A stretch of DNA of 52,385 nt from Desulfallas sp. Bu1-1. Lineage in GTDB: Bacteria; Bacillota; Desulfotomaculia; Desulfotomaculales; Desulfallaceae. The notes under the pieces were generated by a model. The model had not been told where the DNA came from, did no database searches, and saw only the letters and a program-made list of their open reading frames with translations. The position numbers and the translations under genes are program-made. Positions 1 to 9,436 of this stretch are shown here, piece by piece. Each line of letters opens with the position of its first letter. The stretch's first letter is position 1. Location: positions 1-52,385 of the forward strand of contig NZ_JADNRQ010000021.1 in the NCBI RefSeq assembly GCF_015594625.1. Reading direction: 5' to 3'.

Positions 1-346
1 AAAACGTCATTGGTCAGTTTCAACCATTGATATCACCCATGATAACCGATACGGGCAGCTGACGCAGCGTATCCAGCCGCTTTATTTCTTCTTCCATAAA
101 CCTGCGGTTGTAAAGCCCTGTCAGCCAGTCATGATAGCTCAAAAAGAGGACTTTTTCTTCAATATACCGGGCGCCGCCCACTCAAAGGTGTTGCTCATGG
201 TCCCTTTTTCCCGGTCAGCTTCAAAGAGGTAGGCCCTGCTTACACCCATGTCCTCGCCCATAAGCCGCAGGGGTCCTGTCAGAAAAACTTCAAGGCTTCT
301 TACCTGTAAAGCCAGCTGGGAAACACGGCTGATAAGTTTTTCGTAT
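1..346 (-). pseudogene. Truncated duplicate of the GGDEF/HD-GYP gene
   Basis: The DNA is nearly identical to parts of the intact gene at 2076-4412: bases 1-160 match about 2960-3120 (start of the GGDEF domain) and 161-345 match about 3430-3620 (GAF domain). Roughly 310 bp between these blocks are missing. At about 346 the sequence jumps to the first codons of the cheY gene (equivalent to about 5143), so the cheY start is joined to the GAF region, but out of frame. No intact reading frame results. The fragment runs off the left edge of the window, so what lies beyond is unknown. Confidence 0.85.
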
Positions 347-393
347 TCCAGGTTAATATGGTCCTGGCCAATGCTAACACCACCTTTATTTAG

Positions 394-1512
394 TTAAAAC
401 AGTTCTACGTTATCACCCAGTTCCTCATCCACTTTCCCGACTTTGGTCGTATCCAGAAGCTTTTCACCGGTCACTTGCTGGTGTACCCGCCGCTCACCGG
501 CGGTGGTATAAAGCTTTGCCAGCTTGTCCATTATTTCCGTTCGCTCTTTTAAAGCCTCACCATTTTGCAGCGCTTGCGCCAGATGCTGGAGTTCATCATT
601 GCACTCTCCAATTACTTGCAAAACATGATTTAATTCCTGGGATACCATATCCTGAAACTGAAGGTTTATAACTGTGTTTTCCACCTGCCGGGACAAGCCG
701 GTTACACTGGCGACCAGGGTGTTGGATGCTTCATGTATGGTTTTTACTGCCTCGACCATTCTTTCATGCGTTTTAAACACCTGGTCCCTGATATGCTGTA
801 TGATATTAGTTGAATCGTTAATTGTATTCACAACATTTGCTGTCATATTTTCCAGGTGGATATTAATATCCTTATTATGCTTATCCATCTCATCAAGGGT
901 ACTTTTGGTCAGTTCCGCCAGCTTGCCCACTTCCCGGGCCACAATGGCAAATCCCCGCCCGTGTTCACCGGTGCGGGCCGCTTCTATGGAAGCATTGAGG
1001 GCCAGCAATTGAGAACGACCGGCAATATCTCTCAGCTTACCGGTCAAAGCAGATTGTTTGTCCCGCCAGTACGCTCCATCTTGAATAAATTGCTCCTGCG
1101 CCGACCTGACATCTTCAATCAGCCTGTTTAAATCGCTCATTAAATCCCGCATGGTTTGCCGGTTTTCATTTAATAACCGCGCTACCAGGCTTTGCTCGTT
1201 TTCCTGGCTTATATATTCATCTAAAATATGCAGGCCTTCCCGGGCGTTTTCCGTAACCGACGAACAGATACCGGCTATTTTGTCGCCCAACTGCAGCACC
1301 GACTCTTCGGTAGTAGTCACCACAGCCTGAATATTGCCCTGTGCTACAGGCAATACCCGGCAAATTTGTTGAATGATATCGACCGCGCCTCCCGTAACAG
1401 AATCACTTGCCTCATTGTTGGCTAAATATTTTTTTCGTAGCTGGTAATATTTATATCCTATCCCTGCAGCAATAAGCCAGCATGAGCCTGCCGCCAGCCA
1501 GTGAAGTTCCAA
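394..1512 (-). CDS. Membrane-anchored MCP-like signalling protein, duplicate copy
   Basis: A 372-residue protein, almost identical to the 375-residue protein at 5182-6309. It has one N-terminal membrane helix (about residues 5-20), no extracellular sensor domain, a helical region, and a short MCP signalling hairpin around [19 protein letters not shown] (about residues 170-188). It lacks three residues of a small TIN repeat present in the other copy. The start is TTG, 5 nt after GGGAGGGTG; the spacing is 6 nt longer in the sister gene. It should dock CheW/CheA through the hairpin tip. It is the only gene of the duplicated block that is still open, which hints at selection or a very recent duplication. 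Confidence 0.85.
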   Translation of the reverse strand: MELHWLAAGSCWLIAAGIGYKYYQLRKKYLANNEASDSVTGGAVDIIQQICRVLPVAQGNIQAVVTTTEESVLQLGDKIAGICSSVTENAREGLHILDEYISQENEQSLVARLLNENRQTMRDLMSDLNRLIEDVRSAQEQFIQDGAYWRDKQSALTGKLRDIAGRSQLLALNASIEAARTGEHGRGFAIVAREVGKLAELTKSTLDEMDKHNKDINIHLENMTANVVNTINDSTNIIQHIRDQVFKTHERMVEAVKTIHEASNTLVASVTGLSRQVENTVINLQFQDMVSQELNHVLQVIGECNDELQHLAQALQNGEALKERTEIMDKLAKLYTTAGERRVHQQVTGEKLLDTTKVGKVDEELGDNVELF

Positions 1513-1552
1513 ATTACACCCTCCCTTGCCAACACTCTAAAAGGAACTAATT

Positions 1553-1701
1553 TGTCATAAACCCTAGAAGTTCCAAGTTCAACGACTTGACGATCACCGG
1601 GCCAAATTATCTCCAGGCCGGCATACGATTGCCGCATCGTCCACAATCTGCAACGCGGCCATGTCCAGCCCGGTTAAATTTTTCATATCCAGCGCCATGT
1701 T
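1553..1701 (-). pseudogene. Remnant of STAS-domain gene (duplicate)
   Basis: This matches the 3' half of the STAS gene at 6349-6621: the NLTGLDMAALQ motif is in one frame and the GLEIIWPGDRQVVE motif in another, after a net 2-bp loss in between. The 5' half of the gene is absent and is replaced by an unrelated AT-rich leader. It belongs to the same duplicated block as the MCP-like gene at 394-1512. Confidence 0.8.
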
Positions 1702-1724
1702 ACACCTCGTGAAAACAAGAAAAC

Positions 1725-1912
1725 AAGCCGAAAGGAAAACAATAGGATGAGAATTAGGTGGTGGGGAACGAAGAAGAAAAAGATGGCAGGTTAAACGAAA
1801 GCATAAATACATATTGTTACTATTATTCAATATTTTAACATATATAGAACATTTATCCCCCCCAACGAACATATGTTTGAAATTTATTCGTTTCATAATG
1901 ATCAACCTTCAA
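1725..1912 (-). repeat. AT-rich leader repeat, copy 1 (short C tract)
   Basis: This stretch resembles 15660-15885 in order and content: a GAAGAA-rich segment, an AT-rich segment, a C homopolymer (7 C at 1857-1863; 18 C in the sister copy) and the palindromic block CGAACATATGTTTG. Read on the minus strand, both copies can be translated into related but frame-disrupted short peptides (LRSPPPNSHPIVFL here, LRSPPHSSFPLFFL there). It may be a decayed small gene or a mobile leader. No function can be assigned. Confidence 0.6.
1866..1879. promoter_or_regulatory. LexA/DinR-box-like palindrome, copy 1
   Basis: CGAACATATGTTTG fits the Gram-positive LexA consensus CGAACRNRYGTTYG at every position. No clear damage-inducible gene follows on either strand, so it may be a relic or part of the repeated leader sequence rather than a working operator. 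Confidence 0.4.
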
Positions 1913-2075
1913 TCCATTATTTTTTAATTAAAATTATACAATATTTAAATAAGGTCATATCCATGTCTCATTACATATCAGTATTACATGCCCACATTTT
2001 TCAGCAATTTGTCTCGGGTTTAAACAGTTTTACCAGGTGATCAGGAATCAACCACCAGGCCCGAAATAAAACGCT

Positions 2076-4412
2076 TTATAAATAACCAATACCTTCCATG
2101 TGCCAGGCACTTTTAAAAGCACTTACTACCTCCGGGTCAAACTGCGTCCCCGCATTCCTTTCAAGTTCAGCTAAAGCTTCTTCCCTGCCCATTGCTTTCC
2201 GGTAGGGCCTGTCGCTGGTCATGGCGTCGTAAGCGTCAGCAACAGCCAAGATACGGGATAAAAGAGGGATTTCTTCACCTTTTATCCCCCGGGGATAACC
2301 CCTGCCGTCCCACCGTTCATGGTGGCACAGGATGTATTCAGCAATGGAAGCCAGCTCTGGCGTACTCTGGGCAATGCGGTAGCCGATTTCCGGGTGTTTC
2401 TTCATCTCCTCCCATTCTTTCTCTGTCAAAGGGCCGGGTTTTAGCAGAATACTTTCTTTGATGGCCACCTTGCCGATGTCGTGGAGCACCGCCAGTAGTT
2501 CCAGCTCATCCATTTGTTTAGCGGAAAGGCTCAGCCCTTTCGCTATTTTCAGGCTTATTGCCTTTAACCTTTCTGCATGCTCTTCCGTTTCCATGCTTTT
2601 TTCGAAAAGGGTGGCCTTCAGGGTGGAGATGACGGCATTCCGGTAGCTTTTGCCCTGCAGAAGCTTATGGCGATACATCCATTCCTCGGCTTCCTTCAGT
2701 ACCTGCCAGATATTTTCTTCGGCCTTTGTTTTTGCGGCATAGCCCAGGGCGATGCTCACCTGAACAGGCCCTTCACTGTCCAAAACACACTTGTTTTTAA
2801 TACTCCCGACAATTTTTTCTGCTGCTTTCATACCGGTCCGGGGCAGCAAAATGACAAATTCGTCCCCGCCCCAGCGGGCGATGATATCCTCCCGGCGGCA
2901 GCATTCCTTTATTACCTCTGCCGCTTTCTTCAAAAGAAGATCCCCTGCCCTATGGCCGAAAACGTCATTGGTCAGTTTCAATCCGTTGATATCACCCATG
3001 ATAACCGATACGGGCAGCTGACGCGGCGTATCCAGCCGCTTTATTTCTTCTTCCATAAACCTGCGGTTGTAAAGCCCTGTCAGCCGGTCATGATAGCTCA
3101 AAAAGAGGACTTTTTCTTCAAATTTCTTGCGCAGAATATATTCGGAAATAATCCTTGCGGCAAGCTGCAGCAAATTGATGTCGGCTTCAGACCATTCCCT
3201 GTTTTTAAGACAGTCGTCAAAACCGATGAAGCCGTAGTAATCCCCTTCCACATATACAGGCAGTACCAGCAGGGACTTGATCTCCTGGGGCCTTAAGATT
3301 TCCTTTGTCTTTTCGTCGGGGATGTCTTCAATATCCCCGTAGTTTATCACTTCCCTGTTTTTAAGCCTGTCCACCCACCAGGTAAATTCAGTCTCAGGGA
3401 TTTCCTGAAGGTTTTCTTTCTGGGGCGTTATACCGGGCGCCGCCCACTCAAAGGTGTTGCTCATGGTCCCTTTTTCCCGGTCCGCTTCAAAGAGGTAGGC
3501 CCGGCTTACACCCATGTCCTCGCCCATAAGCCGCAGGGATTCTGTCAGAAAAACTTCGAGGCTTCTTACCTGTAAAGCCAGCTGGGAAACACTGCTGATT
3601 ATTTTTTCGTATTTCAGCCTCTTTTTGAGTTCTTCTTCGGCCTTCTTTTGCAGGGTAATATCCTTGCTGGAGCCAACCAGGTATTTTACCTTCCCCTTTT
3701 CCAGCACCGGCGTCAGGGTGGTCAGCCAGGTCCTTTTTCCGGCGGGGAGTATCAGAGTTTCCTCATAGGTCATGGTTTTTTTACTATCCGCACACCTTTG
3801 ATAATTGGCACTGACGGCTTCACCAATTTCTTTCCCGGCCAGTTCAACGGGGGTTTTGTCTTTTATATCCTCCAGGCTGAACCCTGTCAATTTCCGGTGG
3901 GTGGCATTGTTCCTCATGTACCGGTATTCTCCGTCTTCCACCCTGACCAGGAACATGGCATCCTGGGTACCGTTGAACACCATTTCCAGTTCTGTGGACA
4001 GCTCCTCGATTTTTTCTCTCCGGGCCTCAAGGTTTTCGATCTGCCGGATTTCTTCCGTGATCTCCTGAAACAAGGTGACAAAATACCCTTTTTCAGGAGA
4101 AAAGGCGGCTATTTTGTACCAACGCTGCAAAGGTTCTGCATACTGGCTAAACTCCTGCCTTTCGCCGGTTAGGGCCACCTTGCCGTAAAAGGCCACCCAG
4201 TCAAAGCCGCCCGCCCTGATGCCGGGCAACACTTCCGTCACCCTTTTCCCGAGGATGGCTTCGCTTTTTAACCCGGTTATTTCTTCAAAGGCGGGATTAA
4301 CTTCCAGAAAGATATAGTCTTCCGGCTCTCCCTGCTTCCCGAACAGCACCTTGTGATAAGCATAACCGAAGGGAGAATTCATAAGTATTTCTTTATAAAT
4401 CTTTTCTTCCAT
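2076..4412 (-). CDS. PAS-PAS-GAF-GGDEF-HD-GYP c-di-GMP turnover protein
   Basis: A 778-residue cytoplasmic signalling protein that could both make and degrade cyclic di-GMP. Order: PAS (about 1-120), PAS (140-258), GAF (275-425), GGDEF (440-590) and HD-GYP (605-770). The GGDEF motif is intact (RWGGDEF, 513-519) with a product-inhibition RxxD at 506-509. The phosphodiesterase half has HDIGK (644-648) and GYP (705-707). No membrane helix is seen. It is the last gene of the chemosensory cluster, downstream of a CheY, so it is a plausible output. Whether synthesis or hydrolysis dominates cannot be read from sequence. Part of it is duplicated at 1-346. Confidence 0.93.
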   Translation of the reverse strand: MEEKIYKEILMNSPFGYAYHKVLFGKQGEPEDYIFLEVNPAFEEITGLKSEAILGKRVTEVLPGIRAGGFDWVAFYGKVALTGERQEFSQYAEPLQRWYKIAAFSPEKGYFVTLFQEITEEIRQIENLEARREKIEELSTELEMVFNGTQDAMFLVRVEDGEYRYMRNNATHRKLTGFSLEDIKDKTPVELAGKEIGEAVSANYQRCADSKKTMTYEETLILPAGKRTWLTTLTPVLEKGKVKYLVGSSKDITLQKKAEEELKKRLKYEKIISSVSQLALQVRSLEVFLTESLRLMGEDMGVSRAYLFEADREKGTMSNTFEWAAPGITPQKENLQEIPETEFTWWVDRLKNREVINYGDIEDIPDEKTKEILRPQEIKSLLVLPVYVEGDYYGFIGFDDCLKNREWSEADINLLQLAARIISEYILRKKFEEKVLFLSYHDRLTGLYNRRFMEEEIKRLDTPRQLPVSVIMGDINGLKLTNDVFGHRAGDLLLKKAAEVIKECCRREDIIARWGGDEFVILLPRTGMKAAEKIVGSIKNKCVLDSEGPVQVSIALGYAAKTKAEENIWQVLKEAEEWMYRHKLLQGKSYRNAVISTLKATLFEKSMETEEHAERLKAISLKIAKGLSLSAKQMDELELLAVLHDIGKVAIKESILLKPGPLTEKEWEEMKKHPEIGYRIAQSTPELASIAEYILCHHERWDGRGYPRGIKGEEIPLLSRILAVADAYDAMTSDRPYRKAMGREEALAELERNAGTQFDPEVVSAFKSAWHMEGIGYL

Positions 4413-4421
4413 CTGCTTAAA

Positions 4422-4655
4422 TCACCCTTTTCCCGACCAAAAAAGCCCTCTGCGCATTTTCGTTATCTGTTCGACGGTCGAGGCCATTTCGCTCATGGTG
4501 GAGGCCGTCTCGTTCGCACCGGCGGCGGTCTGCTCGGCCTGGGCGGCGAGTTGGGAGAACGAGTCGGCCACCTGCTTGGACGTTTGGACTACCTGGCCGA
4601 CAACCTCGCGCAAGTTTGCGCGCATGAATGATCCGGGAGCGGCTGCCGGCGGCAC
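4422..4655 (-). pseudogene. MCP signalling-domain fragment
   Basis: About 50 codons match the post-HAMP start of an MCP signalling domain (NLREVVGQVVQTSKQVADSF followed by SQLAAQAEQTAAGANE and STMSEMASTVEQI), after which the frame runs into unrelated sequence and stops just before the GGDEF/HD-GYP gene. There is no sensor, membrane segment or hairpin tip. It is more GC-rich than its neighbours and is best read as the remnant of a deleted receptor gene. Confidence 0.75.
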
Positions 4656-4790
4656 CGGCCTGCATGTTATCCACTACCCCATTGCCACTTTATCCCCGGT
4701 ATACCTGGACACTGAATATACAGTATCTACTATTAAGCCTAGTTTTCGCCTGTCCAACTCTGTAACTATGACATGGCCCTCATGTCAGCA

Positions 4791-5159
4791 TTACACACCC
4801 ACCTTTTTCAGTACCGCCAGCAATTGTTCCGGTTTAAACGGCTTTACGATCCAGGCCGTGGCACCGGCTTTTCTACCTTCTTCCTTTTTGGCAGCTTGCG
4901 CTTCCGTTGTAAGCATGATAATTGGAGTAAACTTGCAAGTCTTTTTTTGGCGTGCCGCCTTGATAAAACTTATCCCGTCCATGATCGGCATGTTCAAGTC
5001 GGTAATAATGGCATCCACCTTGCCTATTTTGTCCAGGGCAGTCAAACCTGCTTGGCCGTTTTGCGCCTGCTCCACTTGGTAACCGGCATTTTCCAAAACA
5101 ATCTTTATACTCTTCAACATGGTTAATGAATCATCGACGGTTAATATGGTCCTGGCCAA
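4791..5159 (-). CDS. cheY: CheY-like single-domain response regulator
   Basis: A 122-residue receiver with the acidic pair DD at residues 9-10, phospho-acceptor aspartate at residue 54 (motif ITDLNMP), and the conserved LTT and KPF segments near the C-terminus. I chose the TTG start (MARTILTVDDS) because AAAGGTGG lies 8 nt upstream; a GTG start four codons earlier is possible. It lies between the membrane MCP-like protein and the c-di-GMP protein and has no output domain, so it probably acts by protein contact. Its first codons are fused to the GGDEF fragment in the duplicated copy at 346. Confidence 0.9.
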   Translation of the reverse strand: MARTILTVDDSLTMLKSIKIVLENAGYQVEQAQNGQAGLTALDKIGKVDAIITDLNMPIMDGISFIKAARQKKTCKFTPIIMLTTEAQAAKKEEGRKAGATAWIVKPFKPEQLLAVLKKVGV

Positions 5160-5181
5160 TGCTAACACCACCTTTATTTAG

Positions 5182-6309
5182 TTAAAACAGCTCTACGTTA
5201 TCACCCAGTTCCTCATCCACTTTCCCGACTTTGGTCGTATCCAGAAGCTTTTCACCGGTCACTTGCTGGTGTACCCGCCGCTCACCGGCGGTGGTATAAA
5301 GCTTTGCCAGCTTGTCCATTATTTCCGTTCGCTCTTTTAAAGCCATACCATTTTGCAGCGCTTGCGCCAGATGCTGGAGTTCATCATTGCACTCTCCAAT
5401 TACTTGCAAAACATGATTTAATTCCTGGGATACAATATCCTGAAACTGAAGGTTTATAACTGTGTTTTCCACCTGCCGGGACAAGCCGGTTACACTGGCG
5501 ACCAGGGTGTTGGATGCTTCATGTATGGTTTTTACTGCCTCGACCATTCTTTCATGCGTTTTAAACACCTGGTCCCTGATATGCTGTATGATATTAGTTG
5601 AATCGTTAATTGTGTTGATTGTATTCATGACATTTGCTGTCATAGTTTCTACATGACTGTAAATATCCATATTCTGTTTGTCCATCTCATCAAGGGTACT
5701 TTTGGTCAGCTCCGCCAGCTTGCCTACTTCCCGGGCCACAATGGCAAATCCCCGCCCGTGTTCGCCGACGCGGGCCGCTTCTATGGAAGCATTGAGGGCC
5801 AGCAATTGAGAACGATCGGCAATATCTCTCAGCTTACCGGTCAAAGCAGATTGTTTGTCCCGCCAGTACACTCCATCTTGAATAAATTGCTCCTGCGCCG
5901 ACCTGACATCTTCAATCAGCCTGTTTAAATCGCTCATTAAATCCCGCATGGTTTGCCGGTTTTCATTTAATAACCGCGCTACCAGGCTTTGCTCGTTTTC
6001 CTGGCTTATATATTCATCTAAAATATGCAGGCCTTCCCGGGCGTTTTCCCTAGCCGCCGAACAGATACCGGCTATTTTGTCGCCCAACTGCAGCACCGAC
6101 TCTTCGGTAGTAGTCACCACAGCCTGAATATTGCCCTGTGCTACAGGCAATACCCGGCAGACTTGTTGAATAATGCCGACCGCGCCGTCCGTAACAGCAT
6201 CATTTGCCTCCTTGCTGGAGAAATACCTTTTCCGCAGTTGATAATATTTGTATCCTATCCCCGCAGCGATAAGCCAGCCTGCACCCGCCGCCAGCCAGTG
6301 AAGTTCCAA
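5182..6309 (-). CDS. Membrane-anchored MCP-like signalling protein
   Basis: A 375-residue protein with an N-terminal membrane helix (residues 5-20) and no periplasmic sensor, followed by a helical region and a short signalling hairpin around [19 protein letters not shown]. In MCPs this tip binds CheA and CheW. The missing ligand domain suggests it senses inside the cell or the membrane, or relays from a partner such as the STAS protein encoded just upstream. Start TTG behind GGGAGGGTG. It is duplicated almost exactly at 394-1512. Confidence 0.88.
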   Translation of the reverse strand: MELHWLAAGAGWLIAAGIGYKYYQLRKRYFSSKEANDAVTDGAVGIIQQVCRVLPVAQGNIQAVVTTTEESVLQLGDKIAGICSAARENAREGLHILDEYISQENEQSLVARLLNENRQTMRDLMSDLNRLIEDVRSAQEQFIQDGVYWRDKQSALTGKLRDIADRSQLLALNASIEAARVGEHGRGFAIVAREVGKLAELTKSTLDEMDKQNMDIYSHVETMTANVMNTINTINDSTNIIQHIRDQVFKTHERMVEAVKTIHEASNTLVASVTGLSRQVENTVINLQFQDIVSQELNHVLQVIGECNDELQHLAQALQNGMALKERTEIMDKLAKLYTTAGERRVHQQVTGEKLLDTTKVGKVDEELGDNVELF

Positions 6310-6348
6310 AATATATTACACCCTCCCTTGCCAACACGCTGAAAAGAA

Positions 6349-6621
6349 CTAATTTGTCTTGAACCCCAGAAGTTCCAGGCGTTCAACGACCTGGCGATCA
6401 CCGGGCCAAATTATCTCCAGGCCGGTATATGCTTGCCGTATAGCCCATAATACCTGCAATGCGGCCATGTCCAGCCCGGTTAAATTACTCATGTCCAGCA
6501 CCAGATGCCGCTCGGGCCGGGAACACAGATCAGCGGTAAATTCTTTCACCTGGGTGATGTTAAAAAGGTCCTGCAATTGAACTACCAGGTACCCTTCCTG
6601 ATTTATAAAACTATACCCCAT
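6349..6621 (-). CDS. STAS-domain protein (anti-sigma-factor-antagonist-like)
   Basis: A 90-residue single STAS domain with the LVLDMSNLTGLDMAALQVL core; the STAS phospho-site position carries a Thr/Asp-rich turn. The family includes SpoIIAA-type antagonists and MlaB-like proteins. The start overlaps the end of cheA by 11 bp (ATGGGGTATAG), which indicates translational coupling. STAS proteins are not usual chemotaxis components, so this gene suggests a link from CheA to a switch of the partner-binding type. No kinase or phosphatase partner gene is adjacent. A broken copy lies at 1553-1701. Confidence 0.85.
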   Translation of the reverse strand: MGYSFINQEGYLVVQLQDLFNITQVKEFTADLCSRPERHLVLDMSNLTGLDMAALQVLWAIRQAYTGLEIIWPGDRQVVERLELLGFKTN

Positions 6622-9052
6622 CCATTACTCCCCCCGTCCGTGTCAGTTCATGCGGGTTTAATACCAACAAAACATTGCCGTCGCCCAGGATGGCCGCGCC
6701 GGCAAAAATAGTAATTTTCGTTAGTTCACCTTCAAGAGGTTTCAAGATAATGTCCTGTTCACCCAGCAAGTCATGTACTGCCAACCCGGTACCAGTATTC
6801 AGCACCACGATATAGATTTCTTCATCACTGCCGCTACCGGCACCGGCATCGGTATTGATAATTTTATGCCGGGCGAGTAAACTACCCGTGTCAAACAATG
6901 GTACCAGTTCATTACGCAGCACGGCAACCGGTTGTCCCTTCATTGTCTTTATCTGAACCATATTAAGTTTTACGGTTTCCTGGACTGCATCCAGGGGTAA
7001 ACCGTACGGCTGCCCGGAAACTTCTACCAGCAAAACCTTCGACGTGACCATGGTCAGCGGCAATTCCATCCGGATACAGGTGCCTGAACCCGGCTGGCTG
7101 TAAACCCGAACCTTACCGTTTATTCGGCGCAGCGATGTGGCCACCACGTCCATGCCCACTCCCCTGCCGGAAAGATCGGATACCTCTTCACTGGTGCTGA
7201 AGCCGGGCATAAATATGAAGTTTAACGCTTCTTCATCACTAACGGACACCGCTTCTTCAGGCGTCAATAAATTTTTTTTCACCGCCATGGCCCTGACCCG
7301 GTCCGGAGCGATACCCCTACCGTCATCTTCCACTTCTACGATTACCCGGTCACCTTCGCGGTATGAACGCAAGGTGACGGTTGCAGGCACGGGCTTCCCC
7401 AAATCCTGCCGTTCTTCCGGAGGTTCCACTCCATGATCCAGGGCATTGCGCACCAGGTGAACCATTGGTTCATTTAAAGCCTGGATGATGTTCTTATCCA
7501 ATTGGGTCTCCTCGCCGGAGGTGACCAGCCGCACCGGTTTACCCAGCGAGCGCGAAATATCCCGCACCAACCGGGGCATTTTTCGGAATATATGCGATAC
7601 GGGCATTAACCGCACGTCCAGCATGGTATCTTGCATATCCCGGGCTATACGATCCAAAATGCTATATGTTTCTTTCATTTCCCGGGCCAACTCGACCAGA
7701 CCATGTTCTATTTCCAGTTTCTTAACCAGATAAGGAAGGGCGTTTTTGGCCACAACCAACTCACCAGCCAGGGACATCAGCCGGTCCAATTTCTCCTGCT
7801 CCACTTTTATGGGCTGGTTTATCCCGCTTTCCCATGATTTCTCTCCGTCTTTACCGCCGGCGGGCCCGCCGCCCGGCACAGGGAGAGCGTTCTTTCCTTC
7901 ATTAACGGAAACCGGACTTGCTGTGGAATCAATTTCCGTGGTATCCACATTAATCGTTTTTTGGCCGGTTTCTTGGCCCGGCAAATCCTGCTCGTCACTT
8001 TCAGACAACAAGTCCACCAATCGATCTAAAAAAGCCTGAAATTCCTGCTGTTCAACCGGCAAGCCGGGCAACTGTTCAATCAACCACTGCCACTGGTAAT
8101 TTTGGGCCGCCCGGTGAAGAATTTTGGTTATGTGTTGTGCCCGCCATTCCCGGTCTTCTTCCGTTTCGGCAGCAGCCAGGGCCGTTTGTTGCTGTTCCAG
8201 AAATTCTTTGAACATTTTCCTTTCTTTAATCGACAGGCCGGTCAAAGTGTTGGCGATTTTGACTGCAGGCGTTTGCTCCACTTCGCTCACAATTGCCACC
8301 CGGAGGTGATTTTCGGGCGATTCCACAAATTGAAATACCTCTTCCACCCGGGCCGGCTCCGCTGTGCTGGCCAAATAGATATTTATGCCCAGGTAACAAA
8401 GTTCCGCATCCATTTCACACAGGGGAGGAAGCCCGGCATCATCAATTTGCAGATAAATTATTTGCCCCAGTTCCATCAACTCGTCAACAAGCAAAAGCGG
8501 GTCTGTACCGGTATAAAAAATGCCGGCATCGGGCATAAAGCAGATCTGGTATACATTAAGCCCTTGTCCCCCAACAGCCGAAATATTACTTCGCACATTT
8601 TCCGGCAGGGCAGCTAGAGCATCTTTATCTACATCCCGCAAGATATGGGTAACTCCTGAAGCAGCGCCGGAAACTGAGGGCAGGTACTCTTCAATCATTG
8701 TTATTAGCCGGCGGTAATCTACAGTGGGTGCCTGCCCGCCGGCAGCCGCCTCCACCAGTTCATGCACCCCGTCGAAACCATTCAGCAAAACATCCGCCAG
8801 TTCCGAATCATAAGTTATTCGGCCGTCACGCAACGCGCCCAGCACGTCTTCCAGCGCGTGGGTCAGTTTCTGGACTTCAGTCAGCCCGGCAATTCCCGCA
8901 GATCCTTTGAGGGTATGGGCAACACGAAAAATTTCGTCCAGCATATTTGCATCCGCCGGGTTTTCTTCCAGATATAACAGCCCTTGATTTATATTTTCAA
9001 GGTATTCTCTGGCTTCCTGGATGAATGTGGCAAGCAGATTAATCGCAATCAC
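6611..9052 (-). CDS. cheA: Chemotaxis histidine kinase CheA
   Basis: An 813-residue hybrid-free CheA. The N-terminal Hpt domain has phospho-His46 (VAHTLKGSAG). A long middle region (about 130-400) is atypical and shows no clear CheY-binding P2 domain. Then come the dimerisation helices (about 430-495), the HATPase (N box HLVRNALDHG, G1 VEDDGRGI, G2 GRGVGMDVV) and a C-terminal CheW-like domain (from about 665). The GTG start overlaps the preceding cheY by 14 bp. It should autophosphorylate under receptor control and pass phosphate to the CheY and CheB proteins of this cluster. Confidence 0.95.
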   Translation of the reverse strand: MIAINLLATFIQEAREYLENINQGLLYLEENPADANMLDEIFRVAHTLKGSAGIAGLTEVQKLTHALEDVLGALRDGRITYDSELADVLLNGFDGVHELVEAAAGGQAPTVDYRRLITMIEEYLPSVSGAASGVTHILRDVDKDALAALPENVRSNISAVGGQGLNVYQICFMPDAGIFYTGTDPLLLVDELMELGQIIYLQIDDAGLPPLCEMDAELCYLGINIYLASTAEPARVEEVFQFVESPENHLRVAIVSEVEQTPAVKIANTLTGLSIKERKMFKEFLEQQQTALAAAETEEDREWRAQHITKILHRAAQNYQWQWLIEQLPGLPVEQQEFQAFLDRLVDLLSESDEQDLPGQETGQKTINVDTTEIDSTASPVSVNEGKNALPVPGGGPAGGKDGEKSWESGINQPIKVEQEKLDRLMSLAGELVVAKNALPYLVKKLEIEHGLVELAREMKETYSILDRIARDMQDTMLDVRLMPVSHIFRKMPRLVRDISRSLGKPVRLVTSGEETQLDKNIIQALNEPMVHLVRNALDHGVEPPEERQDLGKPVPATVTLRSYREGDRVIVEVEDDGRGIAPDRVRAMAVKKNLLTPEEAVSVSDEEALNFIFMPGFSTSEEVSDLSGRGVGMDVVATSLRRINGKVRVYSQPGSGTCIRMELPLTMVTSKVLLVEVSGQPYGLPLDAVQETVKLNMVQIKTMKGQPVAVLRNELVPLFDTGSLLARHKIINTDAGAGSGSDEEIYIVVLNTGTGLAVHDLLGEQDIILKPLEGELTKITIFAGAAILGDGNVLLVLNPHELTRTGGVMDGV

Positions 9053-9425
9053 CCCCGCTTCCGGCTGTAAAAATTTTTGCCAAAAAGGTTAGTATTTCGG
9101 GATGTATGGGCTTGGACAGATAAATTGTCGCCCCGGCCGCCAGGCCGGTCCGGATATCTTGTTCACCAGTTTCGGTGGAGGCAACCAGGACCGGTGTGTC
9201 CGTATATTCCTCTCTTTGGCGCAGCTGTTTGAGTAAACTGACCCCGTCCAGCTTGGGCATGTTGATATCAATCACCAGCAGGTGGTAAAAATCCAAAAGG
9301 GTTTTTTCCAGGGCTTCGTATCCGTTGACTGATTGTTCCACTGCAAAGCCCGCTTCCTGCAGAATTTGGGAATGATACCCCCGTACTGTCAATGAATCAT
9401 CCACCACTAATGCTTTTAAAATCAC
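9039..9425 (-). CDS. cheY: CheY-like response regulator
   Basis: A 128-residue receiver domain: DD at 9-10, phospho-Asp53 (VIDINMP), a TETGEQ segment and a KP motif near residue 106. GTG start; the 3' end overlaps cheA. It is one of two stand-alone receivers in the cluster, placed between cheR and cheA, and differs clearly from the one at 4791-5159, so the two probably serve different targets. Confidence 0.92.
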   Translation of the reverse strand: MILKALVVDDSLTVRGYHSQILQEAGFAVEQSVNGYEALEKTLLDFYHLLVIDINMPKLDGVSLLKQLRQREEYTDTPVLVASTETGEQDIRTGLAAGATIYLSKPIHPEILTFLAKIFTAGSGGDCD

Positions 9426-9436
9426 CCAATCACCAC

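Noticed and set aside
1594-1905. A 103-codon minus-strand frame running from the leader repeat into the STAS remnant
   Set aside because: It joins leader sequence to a frameshifted gene end; the related leader at 15.7 kb breaks the same frame.
2577-3296. Long open frames opposite the GGDEF/HD-GYP gene and other large minus-strand genes
   Set aside because: They are antisense shadows of GC-rich codon third positions and carry no motifs or ribosome binding sites.
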